Shown here piece by piece: positions 52,731 to 63,100 of a stretch of DNA of 64,000 nt (within the stretch, counting starts at the first letter, position 1; each line of letters starts with the position of its first letter). This DNA is from JALYUM01 sp036688685 (GTDB lineage: Bacteria; Pseudomonadota; Gammaproteobacteria; Burkholderiales; Burkholderiaceae_D). Where the stretch lies: positions 257,880 through 321,879 of the forward strand of contig NZ_JAQQPS010000005.1 in NCBI RefSeq assembly GCF_036688685.1, given 5' to 3'. The notes beneath the pieces were generated by a model. It was not told where the DNA came from, did no database searches, and saw only the letters and a program-made list of their open reading frames with translations. The position numbers were made by a program, and so were the translations under genes.

Positions 52731-53861
52731 GAGGTGCTCCCTTCCGCGATGCCCAGCGCCTGGAACATCGGTAAATAGTTGTGTTCGAAAATGGTGGCCT
52801 TGCGATGCAGCTCGGCATGGTACTCGCCGGCCGCGGCCAGCGGCTTGCCGTCCCTGTGCAGGGGGACGTTCTGCGCCGCCAGCAGCGGCCCGGCGAAGTC
52901 GCTCCAGGCGGCCGCGCCGCGCAGACCGCGCGCCGGCGCCAGCAGGAATAGTTGCCGAATGCGGGGCATGACCAGGCCTCCGCCAACCAGTGCCGAGGCC
53001 AGGTGGCCGATGTAGTCGCTGCCGCGCGCGGTCGTACAGCGCCAGGTTCAGGCGCCGGCTGGCCGCGCCGGCTGCGGCGGCCGCTTCCGGCGCCTGGGCC
53101 GGCGCCAGCACGCCCATGTCGCACAGGATGAATACCGCCTCGAACAGCTGGCGCACACCGCCGCGCATCGGCACCAGCGGCTCGAGCGCGGCCACGGTGC
53201 GCGGCATCACCAGTACCACGCGCTGGCTGCGCATGGCCGCTGCATGTTGCGCCGGCGTCATTCGGTAGTCATTTTTTACCCAATAGTCGCGGCGGAAATG
53301 CTGGTTGAGCATCAGGTCGCGCACACCCTGGCCGGCAAAGTCCACCGGTTGCCAGTCGGCGTTGAAGTATTCGTGGTCCAGGTAGCGGTGGTCGTGGGCG
53401 CGCAGACCGGCCAGGCGTTCGGCCGGCTGCGGGTAGGCTTCCAGGTAGGCGGGGCGGGTGGCCAGCAACCTGTCGGCAAATGCGAGCGCGGCGTCGATGC
53501 GGCGCTCGAGGCCGGCCCCGGGCGCAGTCATGCGCTCGATATAGCCGCTCAGCAGTTCGCGGTTGGCCGACGAGACCCAGCTCCACACGCCATGCAGCGC
53601 GATGAAGTCGAAATCGGGCAGGTCGGTGCGCGCACAATACTCGGCGAACGACTGGTCGACCAATTGCGCGCCGCTGCCCGACGCGTGCGCCAGTTGCGCG
53701 GCAAAACCGGCCTGGGTGAGATTGAGGTCGGTGCCATGCCAGGCGACGTTGCTGGCGGCGGCGTGGATGTTGGTGGACAGGCCCTGGCCGAAGCCCAGTT
53801 CGCGATAGTAGCCGTGGGTGTAGGCCATACCTGCCACGTAGCCATCGGTCCACTGCGTCAT
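52727..53861 (-). pseudogene. Decayed paralogue of the neighbouring methyltransferase
   Basis: This is clearly homologous to the gene at 51192-52730 but lacks four internal segments and is frameshifted. The lost parts, each in frame, are about 25 residues between YYREL and GFGQGL (including most of motif I), about 34 before MTAPG, about 41 around VRDLMLN and about 35 before PRTV. A loss of two bases in a CG run near 53021-53032 then changes frame; the original end resumes as MPRIRQLFLLAPARGLRG and stops in an ATGA overlap with the downstream gene. The start used is ATG 53861 (MTQWTDGYVAGM). It is probably non-functional as a methyltransferase. Confidence 0.8.
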
Positions 53862-53920
53862 TGCAAGCTTTGTCAAAGAGGTATCTGCTAATTCTAGCAG
53901 TGAAGCCGTGTTGAGTGGCC

Positions 53921-53948
53921 GAAAAAAAGGCCGCCCAGTAGGCGGCCT
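53921..53948 (-). terminator. Terminator after the split small gene
   Basis: AGGCCGCC-5-GGCGGCCT forms a perfect stem, and on the leftward strand it is followed by a run of T (TTTTTTT). It sits about 30 bases after the stop at 53977. Confidence 0.75.
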
Positions 53949-53976
53949 CTTCTGCTATTTTTAGCTCAGTTTGCCA

Positions 53977-54052
53977 TCACGCTGGCAGCTTGGCCAGTTG
54001 CTCGCGCATCTTGTCCAGCGTTGCCGTGAAGTTGGCCACGCGTGCCTTTTCC
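53977..54052 (-). pseudogene. 3' fragment of a small gene interrupted by the IS6 element
   Basis: On the leftward strand the frame EKARVANFTATLDKMREQLA, then KLPA and a stop, abuts the left end of the IS. Its natural terminator follows. The 5' part may be the frame at 55079-55125. I cannot name a family. Confidence 0.45.
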
Positions 54053-54109
54053 GGTTCTGTCGCATTGTTGATCAAACGGCGGAATTTTTCCGATATGGCA
54101 CATTGCACC

Positions 54110-54802
54110 TCAAACAGGACGGACCTTGCCGGCCAGCGCATAAAATTGGTCGGCGAACGACATTGCATCGGTTCCGTTGATGGCGAACTGGCCCTTGCGG
54201 ATCATGTGCATGAGCTCGACGCCGGCGAGCACGGAGCTGGCTGCGCGGAATGACTTGAAGTTGAGCATCGGCCTGGTCAACCGCTTGATGGCGCGATGGT
54301 CCTGTGCGACGATGTTGTTGAGGTACTTGACTTGGCGCACCACGATCGGCACGTCGCGGCCGGCGTTGATCGCATCAATGGCCGCCTTGTTGGCACCGCT
54401 CTCGTCCATTGAGACCTTGTTCGGATCGCCGTTCGCTCCCATGGCCTTATCGAAGAAGCGCTGCGCCGCGGCCATGTCGCGCTTCGCCGTCAGCATGAAG
54501 TCGACGGTTTTGCCCTGTTTGTCGACTGCGCGGTAGAGATATTTCCAGATGCCCTTGACCTTGATGTAAGTCTCATTCATTCGCCAGCTGCCACCGACCG
54601 GGCGCTTGTGTTTGCGGGCCATCTTCTCGATGTGCGGCAGGAAACGAATCGTCCACCGATTGATCGACGAATGGTCGACCGACACGCCGCGCTCTTCCAT
54701 CATCTCTTCCAGGTGACGGTAGCTCAGCGGGTAAGCTACATACCTGCCGATGCAAACCAAGATCACGTCGATCGGAAAGCGCATCCCTTTGAAGTTGAGC
54801 AT
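54110..54802 (-). CDS. IS6-family transposase with altered catalytic Asp
   Basis: 230 residues, full length for the family. The opening MLNFKGMRFPIDVILVCIGR is followed by an HTH region (YPLSYRHLEEMMEERGVSVD) and the DDE domain. The first catalytic residue, Asp in the family motif WRxDETYxKV, is Asn here (WRMNETYIKV). The second block is VSMDESGANKAAI and the Glu lies in LAGVELMHMIRKGQ. The Asp-to-Asn change would be expected to abolish transposition. Otherwise the gene is intact. Confidence 0.88.
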   Translation of the reverse strand: MLNFKGMRFPIDVILVCIGRYVAYPLSYRHLEEMMEERGVSVDHSSINRWTIRFLPHIEKMARKHKRPVGGSWRMNETYIKVKGIWKYLYRAVDKQGKTVDFMLTAKRDMAAAQRFFDKAMGANGDPNKVSMDESGANKAAIDAINAGRDVPIVVRQVKYLNNIVAQDHRAIKRLTRPMLNFKSFRAASSVLAGVELMHMIRKGQFAINGTDAMSFADQFYALAGKVRPV

Positions 54803-54863
54803 GTCGATTCGTCCAGGGTTCGGGCGCCGTAGTTTACCTGATCAGCCATCTACGGTTTGCTAA

Positions 54864-55063
54864 GTGCCTATCCCAGTAGTGCGGAGTCGCTGCTGCCGCG
54901 CCTGACAAGCGTGGACTGGCCGTCATATATGACTTGCCTCGTCGTAGCATGGCTAGCCATGCGTCCTCCTCTCGCCTTGCCCACGCTCGCCTTGCCCACG
55001 CTCGCCATGCATCGCGGACGCGCATGTCGCCATCCGCTTCCTCCTACCTACTGGGATAGGCAC
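54864..55063. mobile_element. MITE-like 200-bp element nested in the IS6 element
   Basis: GTGCCTATCCCAGTA at 54864-54878 is the exact inverse of TACTGGGATAGGCAC at 55049-55063. A 3-bp duplication TAA flanks it (54861-54863 and 55064-55066). It has no open frame of note and includes a CTCGCCTTGCCCACG repeat (twice). Short size, perfect terminal repeats and TNA duplication fit a non-autonomous relative of IS5-group elements. It lies beside the right terminal repeat of the IS. Confidence 0.82.
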
Positions 55064-55078
55064 TAATGCGACAGAACC

Positions 55079-55125
55079 CTTTCCATCCGTTCCGCTAGTT
55101 TTGCAAGAGCCTCATCCGGCATCAT
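55079..55125 (-). pseudogene. Possible 5' fragment of the gene split by the IS6 element
   Basis: On the leftward strand, ATG 55125 opens MMPDEALAKLAERME, which then runs into the IS end. Joined to the 3' fragment at 53977-54052 the frame continues (RME-R-EKARV). The whole product would be only about 40 residues, so either it is a very small protein or sequence was deleted. Confidence 0.35.
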
Positions 55126-55388
55126 GGCCTGCGGCGGCCACAAACAAATTTTGCAAAATAGATATTAGATTTATTAAAAATAAAATTCATCAAAATTAAT
55201 TTGTGCTTTGGTTTGAGTTTCTCGCCAGCCCTTAATTTTTTACTAAAATTAATATATAAACAATGAGATATTCAAAAAAAGTGAAGTTGTTTTACCATAG
55301 ACAGGTTGCAAAAGAATAAAATCCCTAGGGCAATAATGTTACTATAAAAGACTACTAGCGAAATTTTAGTTTTAATTTTGATACGTTC
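55079..55388. promoter_or_regulatory. AT-rich region upstream of the two-partner secretion genes
   Basis: 310 bases, markedly AT-rich (especially 55140-55388, with long A/T runs), unlike the surrounding GC-rich genes. It should carry the tpsB promoter. No clear gene apart from the short leftward fragment. Confidence 0.6.
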
Positions 55389-57062
55389 ATGGCGACCGAA
55401 ATGATTGTTTTGCGCTCCAAACTGTTTCCCCTGGCCGTGCTGCTGCTGGCCCCGAACGCTTACGCCCAGCAACCGACGGCAGCCAGCCAGCTTCAGCAAA
55501 TCCCGCTCGCCCCGCAACTACCCAAGGCGGCGTCGGCGATTCGCGTCCAGCAAGGTACTGCGCCTGCCGCCGTCGTCGACGACAACACCCGCATCACGGT
55601 CCGGCGCCTGCAGATCACCGCCCCACCAGTCTTTACCGAGACCGAACTGCTCGCTGCCAGCGGTTTTACTACCGGCAGCGAGTTGACCCTGGCCGACTTG
55701 CGCGCCCTGGCCGCCAAGGTGGCCAGCTATTACCAGGACCGCGGCTATTTTCTGGCCCAGGCCTTCCTGCCGGCGCAGGATATCGAGGACGGCGTCGTGG
55801 CAATCCAGGTACTGCCCGGCCAGTACGGCAAGATCCAGGTGCGCAATACCAGCCAGCTCTCCGACAGCCTGGCCAGCAATATCCTCGAAGGCCTTGAGGG
55901 CCAGGTGATCGCCACCGCGCCGCTTGAACGGCGCCTGTTGCTGCTGTCGGACCTGCCGGGCGTGCAAGTGGGCTCCACGCTGGCGCCGGGCGCCTCGCTG
56001 GGCGCCTCCGACCTGATCGTCGAGGTCCAGCCTGGCGCGCGCTTTAACGGCAGCATCGACGCCGACAACCAGGGCAACCGCTACACCGGCCGCAACCGCA
56101 TCGGCGCCACCCTCAACATCACCGAACTGGCCGGCATCGGCGACGTCGCCACCGTCCGCGCCTTCACGTCGGCAGACGGTCTCAATTACGGCCGCGCCGC
56201 CTACCAGGGCCAGGCCGGCCTGCTGCGCCTGGGCACGGCCTACACCCGCATGGACTACAAGCTGGGCAAGGAATTTGCCGTGCTCGACGCCAAGGGCACG
56301 GCCAAAATCGCCAGCCTGTACGGCAGCTATCCGCTGATCCGCTCGCGCGCCACCAACCTGTACGCCCAAGTGAACTACGACGACAAGCAGTTCCAGGACA
56401 AGACCGCGTCGACCGCGACCGTCAACGATAAAAGCGCCAAGATATGGCTCTTCAACCTCAACGGCGACAGCAAGGACAGCGTCGGTGGTAGCGGCGTGAA
56501 CAATTATTCGCTCACCTACAGCACCGGCAAGGTCGACATCGAAACCCCGGTGGCGCTGCTGATCGACCAGTTGACGGTCAAGGCCAACGGTCGCTTCCAC
56601 AAGCTGGGGCTGACGGCATCGCGGCTGCAAAACCTCGATGCGGCCACCAGCGTCTACGCCATCGTCAGCGCCCAGGCCTCATCGAAAAATCTCGACGCCT
56701 CGGAAAAAATGGGCCTGGGCGGCGTAGGCGGCGTGCGCGCCTATCCGGGCGGCGAAGCGTATGGCGACCAGGGCTATTTGCTGAACCTGGAACTGCGGCG
56801 CGAACTGCCACTCTCCGCCCTGCCCGGCCAGTGGCAACTGGTGGGCTTTGCTGATACCGGCACCGTCAAGCTCAACCGCAATCAATGGAGCCCGGGCGAC
56901 AACCGCCGCACCCTCAGCGGCGCCGGCGCCGGCCTCACCTGGACCGGCGCCAACGCGCTGCTGGTGAAGGTATGGTATGCCCACAAGCTCGGCAACGCGG
57001 CAGCGACCTCGGCGCCCGACAAGGCCGGCCGTTTCTGGCTACAGGCCATCAAGTACTTTTAA
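55389..57062 (+). CDS. Two-partner secretion transporter TpsB (ShlB/FhaC/HecB family)
   Basis: 557 residues; ATG 55389 is used, an in-frame ATG at 55401 is possible. Signal peptide (LFPLAVLLLAPNAYAQ), a Pro/Gln-rich linker, a POTRA domain (about 65-150: ITVRRLQITAPPVFTETELL, YQDRGYFLAQAFLPAQDIED) and a 16-strand barrel. The plug-lock motif of the family appears as VRAYPGGEAYGDQGY (usually VRGY), with terminal Phe (QAIKYF). It exports the TpsA protein encoded 57 bases downstream across the outer membrane. Confidence 0.93.
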   Translation: MATEMIVLRSKLFPLAVLLLAPNAYAQQPTAASQLQQIPLAPQLPKAASAIRVQQGTAPAAVVDDNTRITVRRLQITAPPVFTETELLAASGFTTGSELTLADLRALAAKVASYYQDRGYFLAQAFLPAQDIEDGVVAIQVLPGQYGKIQVRNTSQLSDSLASNILEGLEGQVIATAPLERRLLLLSDLPGVQVGSTLAPGASLGASDLIVEVQPGARFNGSIDADNQGNRYTGRNRIGATLNITELAGIGDVATVRAFTSADGLNYGRAAYQGQAGLLRLGTAYTRMDYKLGKEFAVLDAKGTAKIASLYGSYPLIRSRATNLYAQVNYDDKQFQDKTASTATVNDKSAKIWLFNLNGDSKDSVGGSGVNNYSLTYSTGKVDIETPVALLIDQLTVKANGRFHKLGLTASRLQNLDAATSVYAIVSAQASSKNLDASEKMGLGGVGGVRAYPGGEAYGDQGYLLNLELRRELPLSALPGQWQLVGFADTGTVKLNRNQWSPGDNRRTLSGAGAGLTWTGANALLVKVWYAHKLGNAAATSAPDKAGRFWLQAIKYF

Positions 57063-57119
57063 GCCAAGTACCTGGAACACCCAACAACAGATCAGCACCG
57101 CCACCACTCAGGACCCGCC

Positions 57120-60100
57120 ATGAACCACATCTACCGCTCCATCTGGAACCAGGCCACCGGCGCCTATGCCGCTGTTTCCGAGCACGTCAAATCGGCCGGC
57201 AAGCGGTCGATGCCGGGGTCCAGCGGTGGTGGCGCGCACTTCGCCCTGACCAGCATGGCGGCGGCGCTGATGCTCGGCTATGGTAGCCTGGCGCTGGCCG
57301 GACCTACCGGCGGCACGGTGGTGGCGGGCCAGGCCCAAATCAACGGTACCCCCGGGGTGCCCGGCACGACGGTGATCAACCAGTCCAGCCAGAACGCGGT
57401 CATCAACTGGAGCACATTCAACATCGGCAAGGGCGAATCGGTGCAGTTCGTCCAGCCCAACAGCAATGCCGTGGCCTTGAATCGCGTGCTCGGCAACGAC
57501 GGCACGACCATCCTCGGCAAGCTGTCGGCCAACGGCAAAGTCTTCATCGTCAATCCGAACGGCATCTTGTTCGGCCAGGGTTCGTCGGTCAACACGGCCG
57601 GCCTGGTGGCCTCTACGCTCGATATTTCCAACGCCGATTTCATGGCCGGCCAGTACAAATTTTCCGGCAACGGCGCCGGCAAGGTGCTCAACGAGGGCAA
57701 CCTCAACGCGCCGGGCGGCTACGTGGCGCTGCTGGGCGCCCACGTCTCGAACGCGGGCACGATCAACGCCCGCCTGGGTACGGTGGCGCTGGCAGCGGGC
57801 CAGGCCATCACCATCGACGTCGCCGGCGACGGCCTGCTCAATGTCGCGGTGGACAGCGGCGCGGTCGGTGCGCTGGTGCAAAATGGCGGCCTGATCCAGG
57901 CCGATGGCGGCAATGTGGTGTTGACGGCGCAGGCCGCCGGCAAGCTGCTCAAAACCGTCGTCAACAACACTGGCGTGATTGAAGCGCACACCATCGACAC
58001 GCGTGGCGGCACGATTAAACTGCTGGGCGACATGCAGACCGGCACGGTCAATGCCGGCGGTACGCTCGACGCCAGCGCCCCGGACGGTGGCAAAGGCGGC
58101 TTTATCGACACCTCGGCCGCGCATGTGAACATTGCCAAGGGCATCAATGTGACGACCAGGGCGGCCAACGGCCTGTCCGGCACCTGGCTGATCGATCCGG
58201 TCGACTTTACGATTGCCGCGTCCGGCGGCAATATGACCGGCACCGACCTGATGACCGGCCTGAGCAATGGCTCGGTACAGATCCAGAGTACCGACGGCAC
58301 CGGCGGCACGGCCGGCGACGTCAATGTCAACGAAGCGATTGCATGGTCGGCCAACAAGCTGACCCTGACCGCGCAAAGCAATATCAACATCAACAAGCCG
58401 ATGACGGGCACCGGCACGGCCAGCCTGGCGCTCGAATATGGCCAGAGCACCGTCGCCTCGAGCAATACCGCGAATATCACGATCAAGGCTGAGGTCAATC
58501 TCCCCTCGGGCAATAGCTTCAGTACCAAGCAGGGCAGTGACGGCACGACCAAGGTCTATACGATGATCACCAGCCTGGGCGCGCCCGGCAGCACCACTGG
58601 CACCGATTTGCAAGGCATGAAGGGCCTCATGTCCGGCAACTATGCGCTGGGCGCCAATATCGACGCCAGCGCCACGTCGAACACAGCCATATGGGGCGCC
58701 AACGGTTTCGTCGCGATCGGCATCAATACTACGCCATTTACGGGGCAGTTCGAGGGTCTGGGCCACGTGATTACCGGCTTAACCAGTAGTAACAGCACAA
58801 GCAACGTCTCGGCCGCCCTGTTCGGTACGATCACTACGGCTGCGCAGATCCGCAATGTCGGCGTGCTCGACGTCAACCTGCGTTCCAGCGTGCCGGGCAC
58901 TGGTTCCTATGGTAATGCGGCAGGGGTGGTGGGTTCCAATTCCGGCTTGATCAATAATGCCTTTGTGACCGGCAGCCTGAGCACCCCGGGCTATGCATAT
59001 ATCGGCGGCCTGGTCGGCAAAAACAGCGGCACCATCCTCAACAGCAGCAGCAGCGCCACGATCACTGTCACCAACGCGACGCTCGATACCGTGATTGGTG
59101 GTCTGGTGGGCCTGGGCACCAAGGCTAGCAAGATCACCGGCAGCTACAATACGGGTAGCGTCACCGCTACCGCCAAGCATACCGGTGGCGGCCTGGTCGG
59201 CATCAATTACGGCGCCATTACCAGCAGTTTCAATACTGGCGCGGTAGCGGTCGGTATCGACGCCGGCGGCCTGGTGGCCAGCAACCGTGGTTCGACTGCC
59301 GTGATCAACAACAGCTTCAGTACCGGCGCCGTGTCAGCCAATGGCCATGTCGGCGGCCTGGTGGGCTGGACCACCTCCTCGTCGCAGATCAACAACAGCT
59401 ATGCCACCGGCACGGTGACGGGCCTGGGCCAGGGCGGCCTTGCCAGCGCCAGCGTGTCGACGGGTGGACTGGTCGGCAATAACCGTTCGTCGATCAGCAA
59501 CAGTTACGCCACCGGCGATGTCACGGGCGCCACCAGCTCGGTGGGCGGCGTGGTCGGTACCAACGGCACGAGCACTGCGGCCGGCTCGGTCACCAATGTC
59601 TATTCTTCCGGCAAGGCTACGGTGACCGGCACCGTCGCCGGCACCACGGTGGCAGGCGGCGTCATCGGCTTCAACAACGCAAGCGCGACGATCACCGGCG
59701 GTTACTTCAATTCCACCGTCAACACGGTTTCCGCCATCGGCGGCGGCACTGGATCGGCCACCAAGGTGAGCGGCCTGAGCGCGACACAAATGCGCTCCGG
59801 CGCCAGCTTCGACAACTTCAGTTTCACCACCACCACCGGCCAGTCGGGCAACAACTGGGTCATGGTCAATACCGACGGCACGCTCAACAGCGCTGGCAAC
59901 GCGACCGGCGCCACCGGACCGATGTTGTCGTCCGAGTACAGCATCACCATCAAATCGCCGCATCAATTGCAATTGATGGCGATGAACCTGGCCGGCAATT
60001 ACACGCTGGCCCGCGACCTCGATCTGGCGCCCACCGGCACCACGGGCGACGTCTGGAATGGCGTCACGTTCGTTCCGGTCGGCACCAGCGTGGCGGCGCC

Positions 60101-63100
60101 ATTCACCGGCACCTTCGACGGCGCCGCCCATGTCATTTCCGGTCTGGTGCTGAACCGCCCGGGCATCGACAATACCGGCCTGTTCGGTGTAACCAGCAGC
60201 ACGGCGACCATCGGCAATGTGGGCCTGGACGGCGGCAGCGTCAACGGCGCCACGAATACCGGTACGCTGGTCGGCAACAATGCCGGCACCATCAGCGGCA
60301 GCTACAGCACCATGAGCGTGACCGGTACCGCTAACACCGGCGGCCTGGTCGGCAACAATAGTGGCACTGTCAGCATCAGCTACGCCACGGGCGCCGTGAA
60401 CGGCACCAACACGGTGGGTGGCCTGGTTGGTGTCAACTCAGGCGCCTTGACCAATAACTACGCCACCGGCGCGGTCACGGGAAGCAGCAATACGGGCGGC
60501 CTGGCGGGCGCCAGTACTGGTAGCGCCACCGGCAACTTCTGGGACACCGCCACTAGCGGGCAGGCCACCAGCGCCGCTGGCACTGGCTTGAGCACCACGG
60601 CCATGAAATCGCCGGCCACCTACACGGCGGCGACCTGGGACCTGGCTGGTACCTGGATCATCTACGACACCAACACCTATCCCTTGCTGCGGGCCTTCAT
60701 GACGCCGCTGCAGGTCAACTTTGCCGCGAACAACAGCAAAGCCTATGACGGCACCAGCACCTTTACGGCCTCTGGCGTCACCGCCAACAGGTCTGGCGCC
60801 TATGCATCGCTGCTGGGAACCTTGAACACCAGAGCGGCAGGCAACGCCGTCAACGTCGGTACCTACGCCATTACCGCCGGGGGCCTGTATTCCGGCCAGC
60901 GCGGCTATATCATCAGTTACGGCGCAGGCACCGTGACCTTCGACAAAAAGGCGGTGACCGTGAGCGGCATGACGGCCAGCGCCAAGGTCTATGACGGCAA
61001 TGCCACGGCCAGTCTGACGGGCGGTACCTTGAGTGGCCTGGTGGTCGGGGAAACCGTCAGTTTCTCCGGCCAGAGCGGCGCGTTTGCCGACCAGAACGCC
61101 GGTACCGGCAAGAGCGTGACCGTAACCGGCATCACGCTGGTTGACGGTGCCAACCTGGCCAGCAATTACTCGGTCAGTAATCCGACCGGCGTCACGGCCG
61201 ACATTACGCCCAAGGCGCTGACGGTGACGGGTGCGACGGCTAGCAACAAAGTCTATAACGGCAACACCAAGGCCACCGTCAGCGGCGGCGCATTGAGCGG
61301 TCTGGTTGGTTCAGAAACGCTGACCCTGTCCGGCCTGTCTGGCGTGTTCGCCGACAAGAACGCCGCTACCGGCAAAGTGGTCACGGTCAGCGGCGCGCAG
61401 CTAGCCGACGGCACCGGCCTTGCCAGCAACTACACGGTCAACAACCCAAGTGGCGTCACGGCCGATATCACCCAGGCCACCATCAATACGGTGAGCAACA
61501 TCGTGGCCGACAGCAAAGTCTATGATGCCACCACCTCCGCTACGGTCAGCAACGCCGGCGCCACCTTTGCCGGCATGGTCAATGGCGACGTCTTGAGTGT
61601 CAGCGCCACGTCGGCCGCGTTTGCCGACAAGAATGCTGGCAACGGCAAGACCGTCACTGCCAGCGGCCTCACCCTGGGCGGCACAGACGCGGCCAACTAC
61701 AACCTGACGGCTGGCAGCGGCAGCGGCAGCGGCGCCATCACGCCCAAGGCATTGACAGTGTCCGGCGCCGTGGCTGGCAACAAAACCTATGACGGCAGCA
61801 CGGCGGCGGCGCTCACCGGCGGTGCGCTGAGCGGCATGGTCAACGGCGAAGCGCTCACCCTGGGCGCTCTGTCGGGCACTTTTGCCGACCAGAACGCAGG
61901 CAACGCCAAGGCCGTGACAGTGACCGGCGGCACCTTGTCCGACGGCGCCAACGGTCTGGCCAGTAATTACACAGTCGGCAACATCACAGGACTGACTGCC
62001 AATATCACGCAAAAAGCCTTGACGGTCAGCGGCGTGAGCGTCACCGACAAGAGCTACGACGGCACGACAACGGCAACCGTGACCGGCGGCACCTTGAATG
62101 GTCTGGTCGGTATTGAAACCCTGAGTCTGTCCGGCCAGAGGGGCGAATTCAACGACAAGAATGTGGGCACAGGCAAGGCCGTGACGGTGAGCGGGGCCAC
62201 GCTGCTTGATGGCACTGGTCTGGCCAGCAACTATACGGTCAGCAACGTCACCGGCGTGACCGGCGCCATCACGCCCAAAACGCTGACGGTGAGCGGCGCG
62301 ACTGCGGCCGACAAGGTCTACGATGGCAGCACGGTGGCCCTCATCAGCGGCGGCACCATGAGCGGCCTGGTCGGATCGGAAACGCTGGGCCTCTCCAGCC
62401 TGACCGGCAGCTTCGGCGACCAGAATGTGGCCAGCGGCAAGGCCGTAACGATCGTGACGGCCCCCATCAGCGATGGCACGAACGGCGGCCTGGCCAGCAA
62501 TTACACGGTCGGCGCGTCAACGGCGGGCACCGCCAGCATCACGCCCAAAGCCCTGACCGTCACCGGCATGACGGCCAGCGCCAAGGTCTATGACGGCAAT
62601 ACCAAGGCCAGCCTGACGGGCGGCACCTTGAATGGCCTGGTCGTTGGGGAAACCGTGAGCTTCTCCGGCCAGACCGGCGCGTTTAACGACCAGAACGCCG
62701 GCGCCGGCAAGAGCGTGACCGTGAGCGGCATCACGCTGGTCGACGGTGTTAGCCTTGCCAGCAATTACTCGGTCAGCAATCCGACCGGCATCACGGCCCA
62801 CATTACGCCCAAGGCGCTGACAGTGACGGGCGCGACGGCCAACAACAAAGTCTATGACGGCAACACCAATGCCACCGTCAGCGGCGGCACCCTGAGCGGC
62901 CTGGTCGGTTCGGAAACCCTGGTCCTGTCCGGCCTGTCGGGCGTGTTCGCCGACAAGAACGCCGCTACCGGCAAGGTGGTTACAGTCAGCGGCGCGGCCC
63001 TGAGCGACGGCACCGGCCTGGCCAGCAATTATACGGTCGGTGATCCAACCGGCCTGACGGCCAATATTACCCAGGCCACCATCAGCACGGTCAGCAATAT

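Larger units (their letters stand above)
54053..55078. mobile_element. IS6-family insertion sequence with perfect 14-bp terminal repeats
   Basis: GGTTCTGTCGCATT at 54053-54066 is the exact inverse of 55065-55078. The 1026-bp interval holds one leftward transposase gene. IS6-family elements are usually about 800-880 bp; the excess is explained by the nested 200-bp element, without which this IS is 823 bp. The 8 bases outside each end (CCTTTTCC and CTTTCCAT) do not match, so the 8-bp target duplication typical of the family is missing. Confidence 0.9.
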
